A stretch of 64,000 bases of DNA from Phycisphaeraceae bacterium (lineage in GTDB: Bacteria; Planctomycetota; Phycisphaerae; Phycisphaerales; Phycisphaeraceae). A model generated the notes under the pieces. That model made no database searches. It was given only the letters and a program-made list of their open reading frames with translations, and was not told where the DNA came from. The DNA lies in NCBI GenBank assembly GCA_028277745.1, contig JANQFR010000018.1:1-64000 (forward strand). The letters are read 5' to 3'. Shown one piece after another: positions 31,694-40,161 of this stretch (position 1 is the first letter of the stretch; each line of letters opens with the position of its first letter). Both the position numbers and the translations under genes were made by a program.

Positions 31694-31778
31694 TAACGCC
31701 CATTTTCTCGCCATAAACCAGTTGGCGGCCGACATACCGCCCGGTTGTGGGCGGAGCGGGAAAAATAAGGCTTGAGGC

Positions 31779-31822
31779 TTGACATTTATTTATACTAATA
31801 TAAATTACACTACTATATTAGT
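31779..31822 (+). promoter_or_regulatory. AT-rich promoter with inverted-repeat operator
   Basis: TTGACA (31779-31784) is followed by several -10-like hexamers (TATACT 31791, TATAAA 31799, TATATT 31814), none at ideal 17-base spacing. The perfect inverted repeat ACTAATATA-N11-TATATTAGT (31794-31802, 31814-31822) overlaps them. It is the most AT-rich patch of the region and sits upstream of the glycan locus, a likely site for the GntR/LacI-type regulator encoded at 33749. Confidence 0.55.
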
Positions 31823-31889
31823 GTATTGATCGCGAGATGGTTCTTCGCCGTGATCCGCGTCTTCGCCCTCCTCTGATTCTGGAGTGATC

Positions 31890-32789
31890 ATGTCCGCTCA
31901 CCCACCCCTTGCCGATCGATCCCGCCCCGGTTTCACGCTGATCGAATTGTTGGTGGTGATTAGCATCATTGCATTGTTGATCTCGATCCTGCTGCCGGCT
32001 TTGTCGGCGGCGAGGCGGTCCGCCCGGGCGGTGAAGTGCCAATCCAACGTCAGACAGCTCGCGATCGCCGCGTTCACGTATGCCGGCGACTACGACGAGC
32101 TGCTCCCGGTCCACCGCTTCAAGGGCAACGACGGCGTCGCGTTCGGCGGGAACAGCGGCATCTCGATCGATGAGGTGCTTTCAGGCTACGACGGGTTCGG
32201 GCTGATCTCCCGGGCCGACGCCATCGCGACCACCTTCAGCATGGAGCCCCGGCCGGTGTGGGAGTGCCCGTTGGAGGGCCTGGACCGCGACAACCCCGGC
32301 GCGGGCACGGCCCGCCGGTCTTACGCCATGAACGCCGGCCGCAGCCGCGAGGCCCGCGCCGCTCTCGGCCCCGCCGCCGATGAGTGGGTCGGCGTCGTCA
32401 TGAGCGACGCCGACTGGTCCGGCGGGCTCGCGGGGCTGCACCAGGCCCGGCTTTCCGCCATCAAGGACCCGTCCCAGACGGTGGTCCTGTCGGACGCCGC
32501 GACCCAAAGCAGCTACCTCGGCTTCCCCGAGGTCAACGAGTTCAACATGAACATCGCGATGCGCCTCACCGACGGCTATCACCTGGGGACGCAGCCGGGC
32601 TGGCCCACCGGCCCCTCGATGTTCTACGCGCACGAGACGGGGACCGGCGCCGATCCCAAGCCCAACATGGCGTTTGCGGACGGCCACGCCTCGGTGGTGG
32701 ACGTCGCGTCGATTCTCAACGAACGCGGGTTGGCGCCCGCCTACACCTGGGTCCCGATGCGCGACTCCATCTTCGACCCGTATTACTAG
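31890..32789 (+). CDS. Prepilin-type N-terminal cleavage/methylation protein (DUF1559-like pseudopilin)
   Basis: 299 aa from the ATG at 31890, preceded by GGAG. The class III signal [20 protein letters not shown] (residues 14-33) is cleaved after Gly by a prepilin peptidase. The C-terminus holds [12 protein letters not shown], the H-X9-D-G-type end of planctomycete pseudopilins. The [14 protein letters not shown] segment is also typical. Such proteins are numerous in Planctomycetota and may belong to type II/IV-like pili or secretion systems used in polysaccharide uptake. First in a group with the PEP-CTERM, regulator and beta-galactosidase genes. Confidence 0.9.
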   Translation: MSAHPPLADRSRPGFTLIELLVVISIIALLISILLPALSAARRSARAVKCQSNVRQLAIAAFTYAGDYDELLPVHRFKGNDGVAFGGNSGISIDEVLSGYDGFGLISRADAIATTFSMEPRPVWECPLEGLDRDNPGAGTARRSYAMNAGRSREARAALGPAADEWVGVVMSDADWSGGLAGLHQARLSAIKDPSQTVVLSDAATQSSYLGFPEVNEFNMNIAMRLTDGYHLGTQPGWPTGPSMFYAHETGTGADPKPNMAFADGHASVVDVASILNERGLAPAYTWVPMRDSIFDPYY

Positions 32790-32822
32790 TTCCCCGTACC
32801 CGATGAATTCAAGGAGAGAGGC

Positions 32823-33608
32823 ATGAATGTGAAAGGAATGCCGTTGGGCGCCGCCCTGTGCGCCCTGACCCTGGCTGGAATGAATCACGCCGACACGTTC
32901 ATTCACCTGGACTTGCAGGACCACGCGACCGCGGACGCGAACAACGCCGCGGGCAGCGACTTTGTCGACCCGGCGGCTGATGGGGCGCCGCCTCTGCAGA
33001 ACCTGGATCACCAATGGAACTACCACTCGACCCTGACCTCCGGCAGCTCCACCGCGCTCAACCACGCGGACGGCAACGCCAGCGGGATCACCTACACGCT
33101 GCTGACCGATGTTTCCGGGAGCTTCAAGAACAACCCGCAGCTCGGCGGGAGCGCCCCGTTCGACGACGTCGGCCGAGACGCCTTCTTCGCGGGCGGTGCG
33201 ACGACGATCGACAGCAAGCTGTCGGGGCTCGACACCAGCGGCAACACCACGTACGACCTTTACATCATCGGGGCCAACCTCTTCGCCAATAATTGGATGG
33301 ACATCGTCGTGACCGATGGCCAGGGAACAAGCACCAGGCAGTTGACCTCGGCCGACGACGGAGTCGACAGCGTGCAGTACACCGGCGGCCCGCTCGTTCA
33401 GGGCGTCCATTACGAGGTGTTTTCCGGCCTGACGCCGGACAGCAACGGCGAGATCGCCTTCGGCGTCGCTGCGTTCAACGGCGGGTCCGGCGACAAGTAT
33501 CTCAGCGGCATCCAGATCGTCGCCCGGCCGATCCCCGAGCCCGGCGCCATGGTTCTATTCGGACTAGGCCCGGCCATCCTGCTGGCCCGCAAGCGGGTTC
33601 GCCGTTGA
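32823..33608 (+). CDS. PEP-CTERM sorting domain protein
   Basis: 261 aa, with AAGGAGAG before the ATG. An N-terminal signal peptide (A-L-C-A-L-T-L-A-G-M-N-H-A) is followed by a Ser/Thr/Asn/Gly-rich beta-strand body with D-L-Y-I-I-G-A-N-L-F. The C-terminal sorting signal P-E-P-G-A-M-V-L-F-G-L-G-P (238-250) leads into A-I-L-L-A-R-K-R-V-R-R. PEP-CTERM proteins are cut and processed by exosortase during export and often accompany exopolysaccharide production; no exosortase gene is in the window. Probably cotranscribed with the pseudopilin gene 33 bases upstream. The substrate bound is unknown. Confidence 0.88.
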   Translation: MNVKGMPLGAALCALTLAGMNHADTFIHLDLQDHATADANNAAGSDFVDPAADGAPPLQNLDHQWNYHSTLTSGSSTALNHADGNASGITYTLLTDVSGSFKNNPQLGGSAPFDDVGRDAFFAGGATTIDSKLSGLDTSGNTTYDLYIIGANLFANNWMDIVVTDGQGTSTRQLTSADDGVDSVQYTGGPLVQGVHYEVFSGLTPDSNGEIAFGVAAFNGGSGDKYLSGIQIVARPIPEPGAMVLFGLGPAILLARKRVRR

Positions 33609-33708
33609 GAGAGGTCTGGTGCTTCCAAAACGCCCGGTTGAATACAATTTAAGTGATGTGCAATATGGATCTTTTTGAAACAGGACGCCTGCGTCGCCGG
33701 AGTCGGGC

Positions 33709-33740
33709 GGCGTTAAGGCGTTAAGGCGTTAAGGCGTTAG
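33709..33740 (+). repeat. (GGCGTTAA)4 tandem repeat
   Basis: Four 8-base units, the last ending in G, 8 bases before the regulator start codon. Copy-number change would alter leader length without touching the frame. It may set translation or be an operator. Confidence 0.75.
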
Positions 33741-33748
33741 CGAAGCGT

Positions 33749-34846
33749 ATGCCCAAGACCACTTCCTCCACCAAGCACTTTCAGATCACCAAGGCGTTGC
33801 GCGCGCGTTTCAGCGGGATGAAGCCCGGGCATCAGCTCCCGACCGTCCGCGAGCTGGCGGACGAGATGCAGGTGGCTCAAGGGACGATCGTCAAGACGCT
33901 GAGCACCCTCCGGGGGGAAGGCGTGGTTGAGCGGCCCGCGGGCAAGATGCGCCTAGTGGTCGCCGAGCGTCACGACCGGCATCTGCACCGCGTCGCGATC
34001 GTCCGGCCCGACTGGCCGTCGACCGATTTTGACGCGGTGGTGCGCAGCGTCGTTCAGGCGGGCAAACGTCGGGGCTGGGGGTTTGACCTCAAGACCTACA
34101 CCAGCCTTCAGAATGTGGACCTCAATCGGCTGACCGACACGACCGACGCGGCGGTGCTCCTGCCCAACTCCGAGCCGTTCCCCGACCATCTCCGCGACGC
34201 GCTGCGTCGTCCGACGAAGCCGGCGGTTGTGGCGTATGAGCCGATCCGGGGCCTGGGCGTGCCGACCGTCAACGTCGATGACCGATGGTGCGGGAAGCTG
34301 GCGGTCGAGTATCTCGCGGAGTTGGGGCATCGCCAGATCCTGGCGGTCATGAGCGAGCCGCCCTCGGCGATGATCCTCGATCGCATCGCGGGCTGGCGCG
34401 AAGCGATGCGGCAAAGCCGGCTGACCGACGACCTCGATGCGTTGTTCGTCAACTGCGGGACCCAGCCCGGCCAACAGAGCATCGAGGTCGCCTACGCGTA
34501 TTTCGCCGCGTGGCTCCAGCGGTCGCGCCAGGCGTTCACCGCCATCCTCTGCGACTGCTGGGCCGCCTTGGCGATCATGCGCGTCCTGCGTGAAAACGGC
34601 CTGCGCGTCCCCGAGGACGTGAGCATCATCGCCTTTGCCGGCGAAGGGTCGGTCGCGTCATTCCTCAACCCGCCGCTCACGGCCCTCGAAACCGACATGG
34701 TCAGGTACGGCGAAGCGGTGATCGAGTGCCTGGATCGGGCGTTTTCCGGCGATCACACGGCCTCCGAAATACACATCCCCGTCGAACTCAAAATCCGACA
34801 GTCGACGGCGCCCGCACGGTCGGACCCCTTACCCCGGCCCGCGTGA
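33749..34846 (+). CDS. GntR-type HTH / LacI-type ligand-binding transcriptional regulator
   Basis: 365 aa. Residues 8-72 form a GntR winged helix (K-P-G-H-Q-L-P-T-V-R-E-L-A-D-E-M-Q-V-A, K-T-L-S-T-L-R-G-E-G-V-V-E-R). From about 80 a periplasmic-binding-protein-like sensor of the LacI/GalR class follows (V-A-I-V-R-P-D-W-P, V-P-T-V-N-V-D-D-R-W-C-G, Y-L-A-E-L-G-H-R-Q-I-L-A-V, V-P-E-D-V-S-I-I-A-F-A-G-E). This AraR-like combination senses sugars. It stands between the PEP-CTERM and GH42-like genes, so it probably controls them and itself. The start is within 8 bases of the tandem repeat. Confidence 0.88.
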   Translation: MPKTTSSTKHFQITKALRARFSGMKPGHQLPTVRELADEMQVAQGTIVKTLSTLRGEGVVERPAGKMRLVVAERHDRHLHRVAIVRPDWPSTDFDAVVRSVVQAGKRRGWGFDLKTYTSLQNVDLNRLTDTTDAAVLLPNSEPFPDHLRDALRRPTKPAVVAYEPIRGLGVPTVNVDDRWCGKLAVEYLAELGHRQILAVMSEPPSAMILDRIAGWREAMRQSRLTDDLDALFVNCGTQPGQQSIEVAYAYFAAWLQRSRQAFTAILCDCWAALAIMRVLRENGLRVPEDVSIIAFAGEGSVASFLNPPLTALETDMVRYGEAVIECLDRAFSGDHTASEIHIPVELKIRQSTAPARSDPLPRPA

Positions 34847-34874
34847 TTCCAACCCTTCGAGATCGAGGTCATCA

Positions 34875-37232
34875 ATGAAGCGGGTGCTGATTCCTTTGTT
34901 TTTCCTGCTCATGCTCAGCGACCGGGCGAATGGCGAGGATTATGAAGCCCTTAGGGAGCGGGTCGAAGCCGCGTGCGTCCAGCTGGCGGATGACATCCAG
35001 GCCCGTCATACGGACGGCTACGACGTGCGTTACGCCAGGGCCGCGCTTTACACCGCCCGCTACTTTCTGGCGTTCGCGGAGCACGACCGCGATCACGGCC
35101 CGATGTCGGAAGAGGATGCTTTCGGTTACCTGAGTGAAGACCAGCGGGAGCAACACCGCGCCTGGTTCGCCAACCTGCCGGAAAACCAGCTGCGTGAAAC
35201 GCTGGGGCTTCTGGAGGAGGCCATCAGGCGGCTCGACGCGTCGGCGTCCCTGCGCGAGGGCGCCGACCTTTACGACCCGGAAGGGTTTGATTTCCGCGAG
35301 CTGGAGCTGCGCGAGGGCTTTCTGATGCGCGGCGGCCAGGTCCGATTCCCCTACGGGATCATCTGGTTCAGACCCCCGGCCGCGGCGGCGGAACAGCTGG
35401 AGCCGGGGGGCCAGAAGTATTTCGATCAGATCGCGGGCAGCGGGATCAGCCCCCAATGGCTGTCCGGCCCCGGGGCGTCGCCGTTGATCGATCTGCGCGA
35501 CCGGCTCGACGAGCCGCTTGATCAGACGCTGGCGCTGGGTCAGCTCGGCTCCGCCTGGATCGGCCATCACCTGCCGCCTTGGGTCAAGGACGAAGCGCCC
35601 GATGTCTTCGACGTCTCCCACCGGTATGTCAACTACGACATCGACCACCCGGCGGCGCGACGCGTGATGGGGGACGTGACGCGGGCCCTGGCCCGGGCGG
35701 TGGCGGAGCACGCTTACTCGCGGGTCGTGCCGCCGTCGATCGGCAACATCTACCAGCTGGTCAACGAGCCGCAGTGGACCGCGGAGCAAGGCGCCTGGGA
35801 CGCCCAGGGCATCGGTCCGCATACGGAAGACGCGTTCCGTCGATGGCTGAGCGCGAAGTACGGCGACGTCGCCGCCCTCAACGACGCGTGGGGAACGGTT
35901 TTCACCGGCTTTGATGAAGCCAGGGTGCAGACGCCGATCGATCCGGCGCTGCGCGGCACGGCGGTCTGGTACGACTTCTGTCGTTTCCATATGGATAACT
36001 GCAATGATTTTTTCCTGCGGATGAGGCGGGACATCCGCTCGCAGGACCCTCTGGCCCGGACCACGATCAAGAACATGCCGTGGACCTGGACCGGTCCTCT
36101 ACGCTCGCACGGCCTGGATCACGAGGCCCTGGCCCGGATGTCGGAATACCTGGGGGCGGACGCCGATGTCAAGCTGCTTCACGAGGAGGGCTGGATCCAC
36201 CCCCACGACGAGCCGGAGCGCCGGGACTTCGCGATGAAATGGTCGACGGTCGGGGCTTTCTATGACTTCCTCAAGTCCGTGGCGCCCGACCGGCCGATCT
36301 TCGATTCGGAGCTGCACGGGCTGCCTTCGGCTCATGCGGCGACCGGGGCGGACGCCTCCGGTTTCATGGAGACCGCGCTTTGGTACGCCCACCTGCAGGG
36401 GGCGGCGATGCACATCGCGTGGGTCTGGATGCGCGACGACGAGGGCGGCATCCTCCCCTACCGCGGGCTTTACCAGAGTTTCAGCTATCAGCCGCGCCTG
36501 CTCTACAGCTACGCCCGGGCCATGATCGATCTCCACGACCACGGCCAATGGATCCCGGCGCTGCACCAACAGCCGCGGCGGCTGAGGATCTTCTATTCCG
36601 AAAACGCCGCGATCCAGGATGAGGCGTACATGCCGCGCCTGATGGGCCTCTATCAGGCGATGTTCTTTATCGGCCAGCGGGTCGGGTTCTATACGCCCCG
36701 GATGCTGGCCGACGGGGAAGTCGATCCCGCGGACATCCTCTTTGTCCCCGACACCCGATACCTGAGCGATGGCGAGCTGGCCCGTCTTGTGGAATGGCGC
36801 GATCAGGGCCGGGCGTTGTACCTGACGGCGGAAGGCGCGTTCCGCTACCGCGAAGACGGCGTGAGACGATTGATCAACCCGTTGGCGGATGCGCCCCGGC
36901 TCGACCTGCCCGATGACCCGGCCGAGGCGGCTCAGGCGATCTATCAAGTCGCCCGACAACATGAGGTGCTGTCCCCCGTGCTCTGCCTGGATGACGATCG
37001 GCAGCCGATCCGGGGCCTGTACAGCCGCGGCGTCCCGTCCGACGGGGGATATTACCTGTTCTGCTCGAACTTTCTGCGGACCCCCGTCCGCTTCCGCGTC
37101 TTTGCTCGGGACGATGACGCGGAGGTTTCGGGGCTGCGCGACGCCCGGACGGGAGCGCCTGTGAGCGCCTCGATCCGGCTGGGTCCCTGCGAGTCTCGCG
37201 TGTTCTTTTGGGACCCCGAAGCTGTGCCTTGA
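34875..37232 (+). CDS. Secreted GH42-like beta-galactosidase
   Basis: 785 aa; GAGGTC precedes the ATG, which is 28 bases after the regulator stop. A signal peptide (V-L-I-P-L-F-F-L-L-M-L) is followed by a TIM-barrel with the GH42 acid/base in V-N-E-P-Q-W (Glu298) and a probable nucleophile in F-D-S-E-L-H-G (Glu479). The C-terminal part from about 540 resembles the beta-galactosidase trimerisation (class-I glutamine-amidotransferase-like) domain, then a small beta domain. The extra N-terminal 150 residues, helical and charged, are unusual for GH42. Predicted to hydrolyse terminal beta-galactosides or related units of extracellular glycans. Family assignment moderate; glycosidase assignment good. 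Confidence 0.78.
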   Translation: MKRVLIPLFFLLMLSDRANGEDYEALRERVEAACVQLADDIQARHTDGYDVRYARAALYTARYFLAFAEHDRDHGPMSEEDAFGYLSEDQREQHRAWFANLPENQLRETLGLLEEAIRRLDASASLREGADLYDPEGFDFRELELREGFLMRGGQVRFPYGIIWFRPPAAAAEQLEPGGQKYFDQIAGSGISPQWLSGPGASPLIDLRDRLDEPLDQTLALGQLGSAWIGHHLPPWVKDEAPDVFDVSHRYVNYDIDHPAARRVMGDVTRALARAVAEHAYSRVVPPSIGNIYQLVNEPQWTAEQGAWDAQGIGPHTEDAFRRWLSAKYGDVAALNDAWGTVFTGFDEARVQTPIDPALRGTAVWYDFCRFHMDNCNDFFLRMRRDIRSQDPLARTTIKNMPWTWTGPLRSHGLDHEALARMSEYLGADADVKLLHEEGWIHPHDEPERRDFAMKWSTVGAFYDFLKSVAPDRPIFDSELHGLPSAHAATGADASGFMETALWYAHLQGAAMHIAWVWMRDDEGGILPYRGLYQSFSYQPRLLYSYARAMIDLHDHGQWIPALHQQPRRLRIFYSENAAIQDEAYMPRLMGLYQAMFFIGQRVGFYTPRMLADGEVDPADILFVPDTRYLSDGELARLVEWRDQGRALYLTAEGAFRYREDGVRRLINPLADAPRLDLPDDPAEAAQAIYQVARQHEVLSPVLCLDDDRQPIRGLYSRGVPSDGGYYLFCSNFLRTPVRFRVFARDDDAEVSGLRDARTGAPVSASIRLGPCESRVFFWDPEAVP

Positions 37233-37412
37233 ATCGCGGGCGCCTGCTGCGTTCGCCGGGCAGCCCGGCCCTGAACGATGGCTTACTGGAGCCTTTCCGG
37301 CCTGTCCGCCGTGCGAAGGAACTTTGTCGTGGAAGTCGGTGATGAGCCGATGTTTAGAGGGCCGTGCTGCGCGCGGGCCGATGAGTATTTTCACCCTCCC
37401 GACTCTAATTCC

Positions 37413-40046
37413 ATGGCCAAATCCAAGAAGAAGACCGAGACGTCGCCGACGACCCCGACCTGGAAACTGCTGGCGTGGCTGCTGATGGCGGCGGTGACGG
37501 CGCTGGTGTTGGTGAGCCTGGTCAGCTACGACCCGGCGGACCCGGTCCAGGCGCCGGGCGCGGCGTTCGGGGTGCCCAACGCAACGTCCCATAACTGGGC
37601 GGGCGCGGTGGGCGCCATGGTCGCGCACCGGGCGTACCTGATGCTCGGGCCGGGGGTGTGGGTGCTGATGGCGGGGCTGGTGACGTACCTGGGCGCCAAG
37701 GCGATGGGCAAGCCGATCACGCAGTGGCCGCTGCGGGCGGCGGGGCTGGCGATCATGGCGGTCGCGGCGTCGTGCCTGATCGGGCTGACCGCGCCGGCGG
37801 TGGTCGCCGGCTATCAGCCCGGGCCGGCGGGCGCAGGGGGGCTGACGGCGATGTTCATCAACGACCAGCTGACCGCGCGGTTCGCCGTGCCGGGGTCGAT
37901 GCTGATCCTGATCGTCGCGTTCTGGATCGGGGCCCTGCTGACCGCGGACCAGCTGGTGCTGGCGCTGCCGCGGGCGTTGACGGGGCTGATGCTCAAGGCG
38001 ACGCATCTGCACGTGCCGCGCCCGCAGCTGGCGGGGCTGGGCCTGCCGTGGCGGAAACGCGAGGCCGAGAAGCCCGCGCGCAAGCCGCCGATCCGCGGCC
38101 GCCGCAAGCGCGAGGAGCTGGAGATCGACGAAGACGCGGGCGGGTTCGGCGGGACCGAGTCCTTCGGCGTGGACGACGACGGCGCCGAGGATGAGGACGA
38201 AGAGGAATGGGAGTACGAGTACGAGGAGGTCGACGAAGCCGACGACGGCGACGAGGATGAAGAGGAATACGACGACGAGGAGGAGGCGGACGAGGAAGCC
38301 GAAGACGCGGACGCCGATGCGCCGGGGGCGTACGTGTCGTCGAAGCGCAAGTTCGACCCGGACGAGTTGCGGGCGAAGATGGCGCAGCTGCCGATCAACT
38401 TCGCGCCCAAGCAGGAGAACGCCGCCACGGAGATGCCCCGGGAGGTCGACCTGTCGGGCTACAAGTTCCCCGAGATCACGCTGCTGGGCGAGCCCGAGGG
38501 CGACTTCACCGAAGAGATGGAAAGTCTGGTCCGCGACCAGGCGGTGCAGCTCGAATCGGCGTTGCGGCAATACAAGATCGAGGGCGAGGTCGTGGGCATC
38601 GACAGCGGGCCGACGATCACATTGTTCGAGGTGCGGCTGAGCCCGGGCACGAAGGTGAGCCGGCTGCACGCGGTCGACTCCGACCTGGCCCGGGCGCTCA
38701 AGGCCCAGAACGTCCGGATCGTCTCCAACATCGCGGGCAAGGACACCGTCGGCGTCGAGGTGCCCAACCTCAAGAAGGAGATGGTCCGCATCCGCGAGCT
38801 GATGCTGGGCAACCCCGACCACGTCAAGAAAATGAAGCTGCCGATGTTCCTGGGCAAGGACGCGTCGGGCAGCCCGCTGGTGCAGGACCTGGCCTCGATG
38901 CCGCACATGCTCATCGCCGGCACGACCGGCAGCGGCAAGTCGGTGTGCATGAACTCGATCATCATGTCGTTCCTCTACACCAAGCGGCCCGACGAGCTGA
39001 AGCTGGTGCTGGTCGACCCGAAGATGGTCGAGATGAGCCTGTTCCGCGACATCCCGCACCTGATGTGCCCGGTGGTCACCGAGATGAGCAAGGCGGCGGC
39101 GATCCTGGAGTGGGCGGTGACCAAGATGGACGAGCGGTACGAGCTGCTCGCCGAGGTCGGCGTGCGCGACATGGCCACCTACAACGGCCTGGGCTGGGAC
39201 GAGATCAAGGAGCGGCTGGAGCTGGAAACCGACGAGGAGGCCGCCCGCGTCCCCAAGAAGCTGCCCTACCTCGTGTTCGTCATCGACGAGCTGGCCGACC
39301 TGATGATGACCAACAAGGAGGTCGAGGGCTCGATCGTCCGTATCGCTCAGAAGGCCCGGGCGGTGGGCATCCACCTCATCCTCGCGACGCAGCGCCCGCA
39401 GGCGAACGTGGTGACCGGCCTGATCAAGTCGAACATGCCCTGCCGGGTCTGCATGAAGGTCGCGTCGGGCATGGACAGCCGGATCGTGCTCGACCAGAAG
39501 GGCGGCGAGCTGTTGCTGGGCCACGGCGACATGCTGTTCCTCTCGCCGCGGTCCTCCAAGCTCACCCGCGCCCAGGGCTGCTTCGTGGATGACCTGGAGA
39601 TCCGCAAGACGGTCAAGTTCCTCAAGACGATCGCGAAGCAGAGCTTCGAGCCGTCGCTGATCCAGCTGCGGGGCGACAACGAGATGGAGGACGACCCGTT
39701 CAACCGCGAGCCGGAGTTTGAAGACGCGGTCGAGGTGGTGCTGGAGCGGCAGAAGGGCAGCGTCTCGATGATCCAGCGGCAGCTGCGGATCGGCTACTCG
39801 AAGGCGTCGCGGATCATGGACCAGATGGCGGCGGCGGGGATCGTCGAGCCGACGGGCAAGGCGGGCCAGGAGCGGAAGGTGCTCATCGGCTACGACGAGT
39901 GGGAGGCGATGAAGGAGCAGGCCGCCCGCGACGCCGCCGGCCAGTCGGGCGAGCCGGACGACGAGGAGGGGTACGAAGAAGAGTACGAGGACGAAGAAGA
40001 CGACGGCAGCGTGCCCGACGAGATGGACGGTGAGTATCGGGAATAG
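37413..40046 (+). CDS. ftsK: DNA translocase FtsK/SpoIIIE
   Basis: 877 aa from the ATG at 37413; an upstream frame to 37278 lacks support. N-terminal transmembrane helices (about 18-38, 65-90, 98-120, 155-178) anchor it at the division site. The linker (about 249-306) is almost entirely Asp/Glu with Tyr/Trp. The motor has Walker A G-T-T-G-S-G-K-S near 504-511 and Walker B V-F-V-I-D-E-L-A-D-L near 621-630, plus L-A-T-Q-R-P-Q-A-N-V. A gamma winged helix (S-V-S-M-I-Q-R-Q-L-R-I-G-Y-S-K-A-S-R) follows. An extra acidic tail (846-877, E-E-E-Y-E-D-E-E-D-D) comes after gamma. It pumps chromosome ends through the septum toward dif. Confidence 0.95.
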   Translation: MAKSKKKTETSPTTPTWKLLAWLLMAAVTALVLVSLVSYDPADPVQAPGAAFGVPNATSHNWAGAVGAMVAHRAYLMLGPGVWVLMAGLVTYLGAKAMGKPITQWPLRAAGLAIMAVAASCLIGLTAPAVVAGYQPGPAGAGGLTAMFINDQLTARFAVPGSMLILIVAFWIGALLTADQLVLALPRALTGLMLKATHLHVPRPQLAGLGLPWRKREAEKPARKPPIRGRRKREELEIDEDAGGFGGTESFGVDDDGAEDEDEEEWEYEYEEVDEADDGDEDEEEYDDEEEADEEAEDADADAPGAYVSSKRKFDPDELRAKMAQLPINFAPKQENAATEMPREVDLSGYKFPEITLLGEPEGDFTEEMESLVRDQAVQLESALRQYKIEGEVVGIDSGPTITLFEVRLSPGTKVSRLHAVDSDLARALKAQNVRIVSNIAGKDTVGVEVPNLKKEMVRIRELMLGNPDHVKKMKLPMFLGKDASGSPLVQDLASMPHMLIAGTTGSGKSVCMNSIIMSFLYTKRPDELKLVLVDPKMVEMSLFRDIPHLMCPVVTEMSKAAAILEWAVTKMDERYELLAEVGVRDMATYNGLGWDEIKERLELETDEEAARVPKKLPYLVFVIDELADLMMTNKEVEGSIVRIAQKARAVGIHLILATQRPQANVVTGLIKSNMPCRVCMKVASGMDSRIVLDQKGGELLLGHGDMLFLSPRSSKLTRAQGCFVDDLEIRKTVKFLKTIAKQSFEPSLIQLRGDNEMEDDPFNREPEFEDAVEVVLERQKGSVSMIQRQLRIGYSKASRIMDQMAAAGIVEPTGKAGQERKVLIGYDEWEAMKEQAARDAAGQSGEPDDEEGYEEEYEDEEDDGSVPDEMDGEYRE

Positions 40047-40065
40047 GGCGCTGAGCGTATCGCTG

Positions 40066-40120
40066 CCCCTAAGCCCCGCATGCGCATGCGGGGCTCCGGC
40101 GGTATCGACGCCCGCGTTTT
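40066..40120. repeat. Family 4 palindromic repeat, copy b (inverted)
   Basis: Inverted relative to copy a at 24307: CCCCTAAGCCCCGCATGCGC, then ATGCGGGGCTCCGG and GGCGTCGA-type end. Lies just past the ftsK stop and may act as terminator. Confidence 0.8.
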
Positions 40121-40161
40121 TCCAGCGACGCGTCTAGCGCCTGTCCCGCTACACTGCCGCC

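Noticed and set aside
36099-39524. Minus-strand frame of 1141 codons opposite GH42 and ftsK
   Set aside because: It spans two well-identified genes and the intergenic gap in antisense; no recognisable domain.
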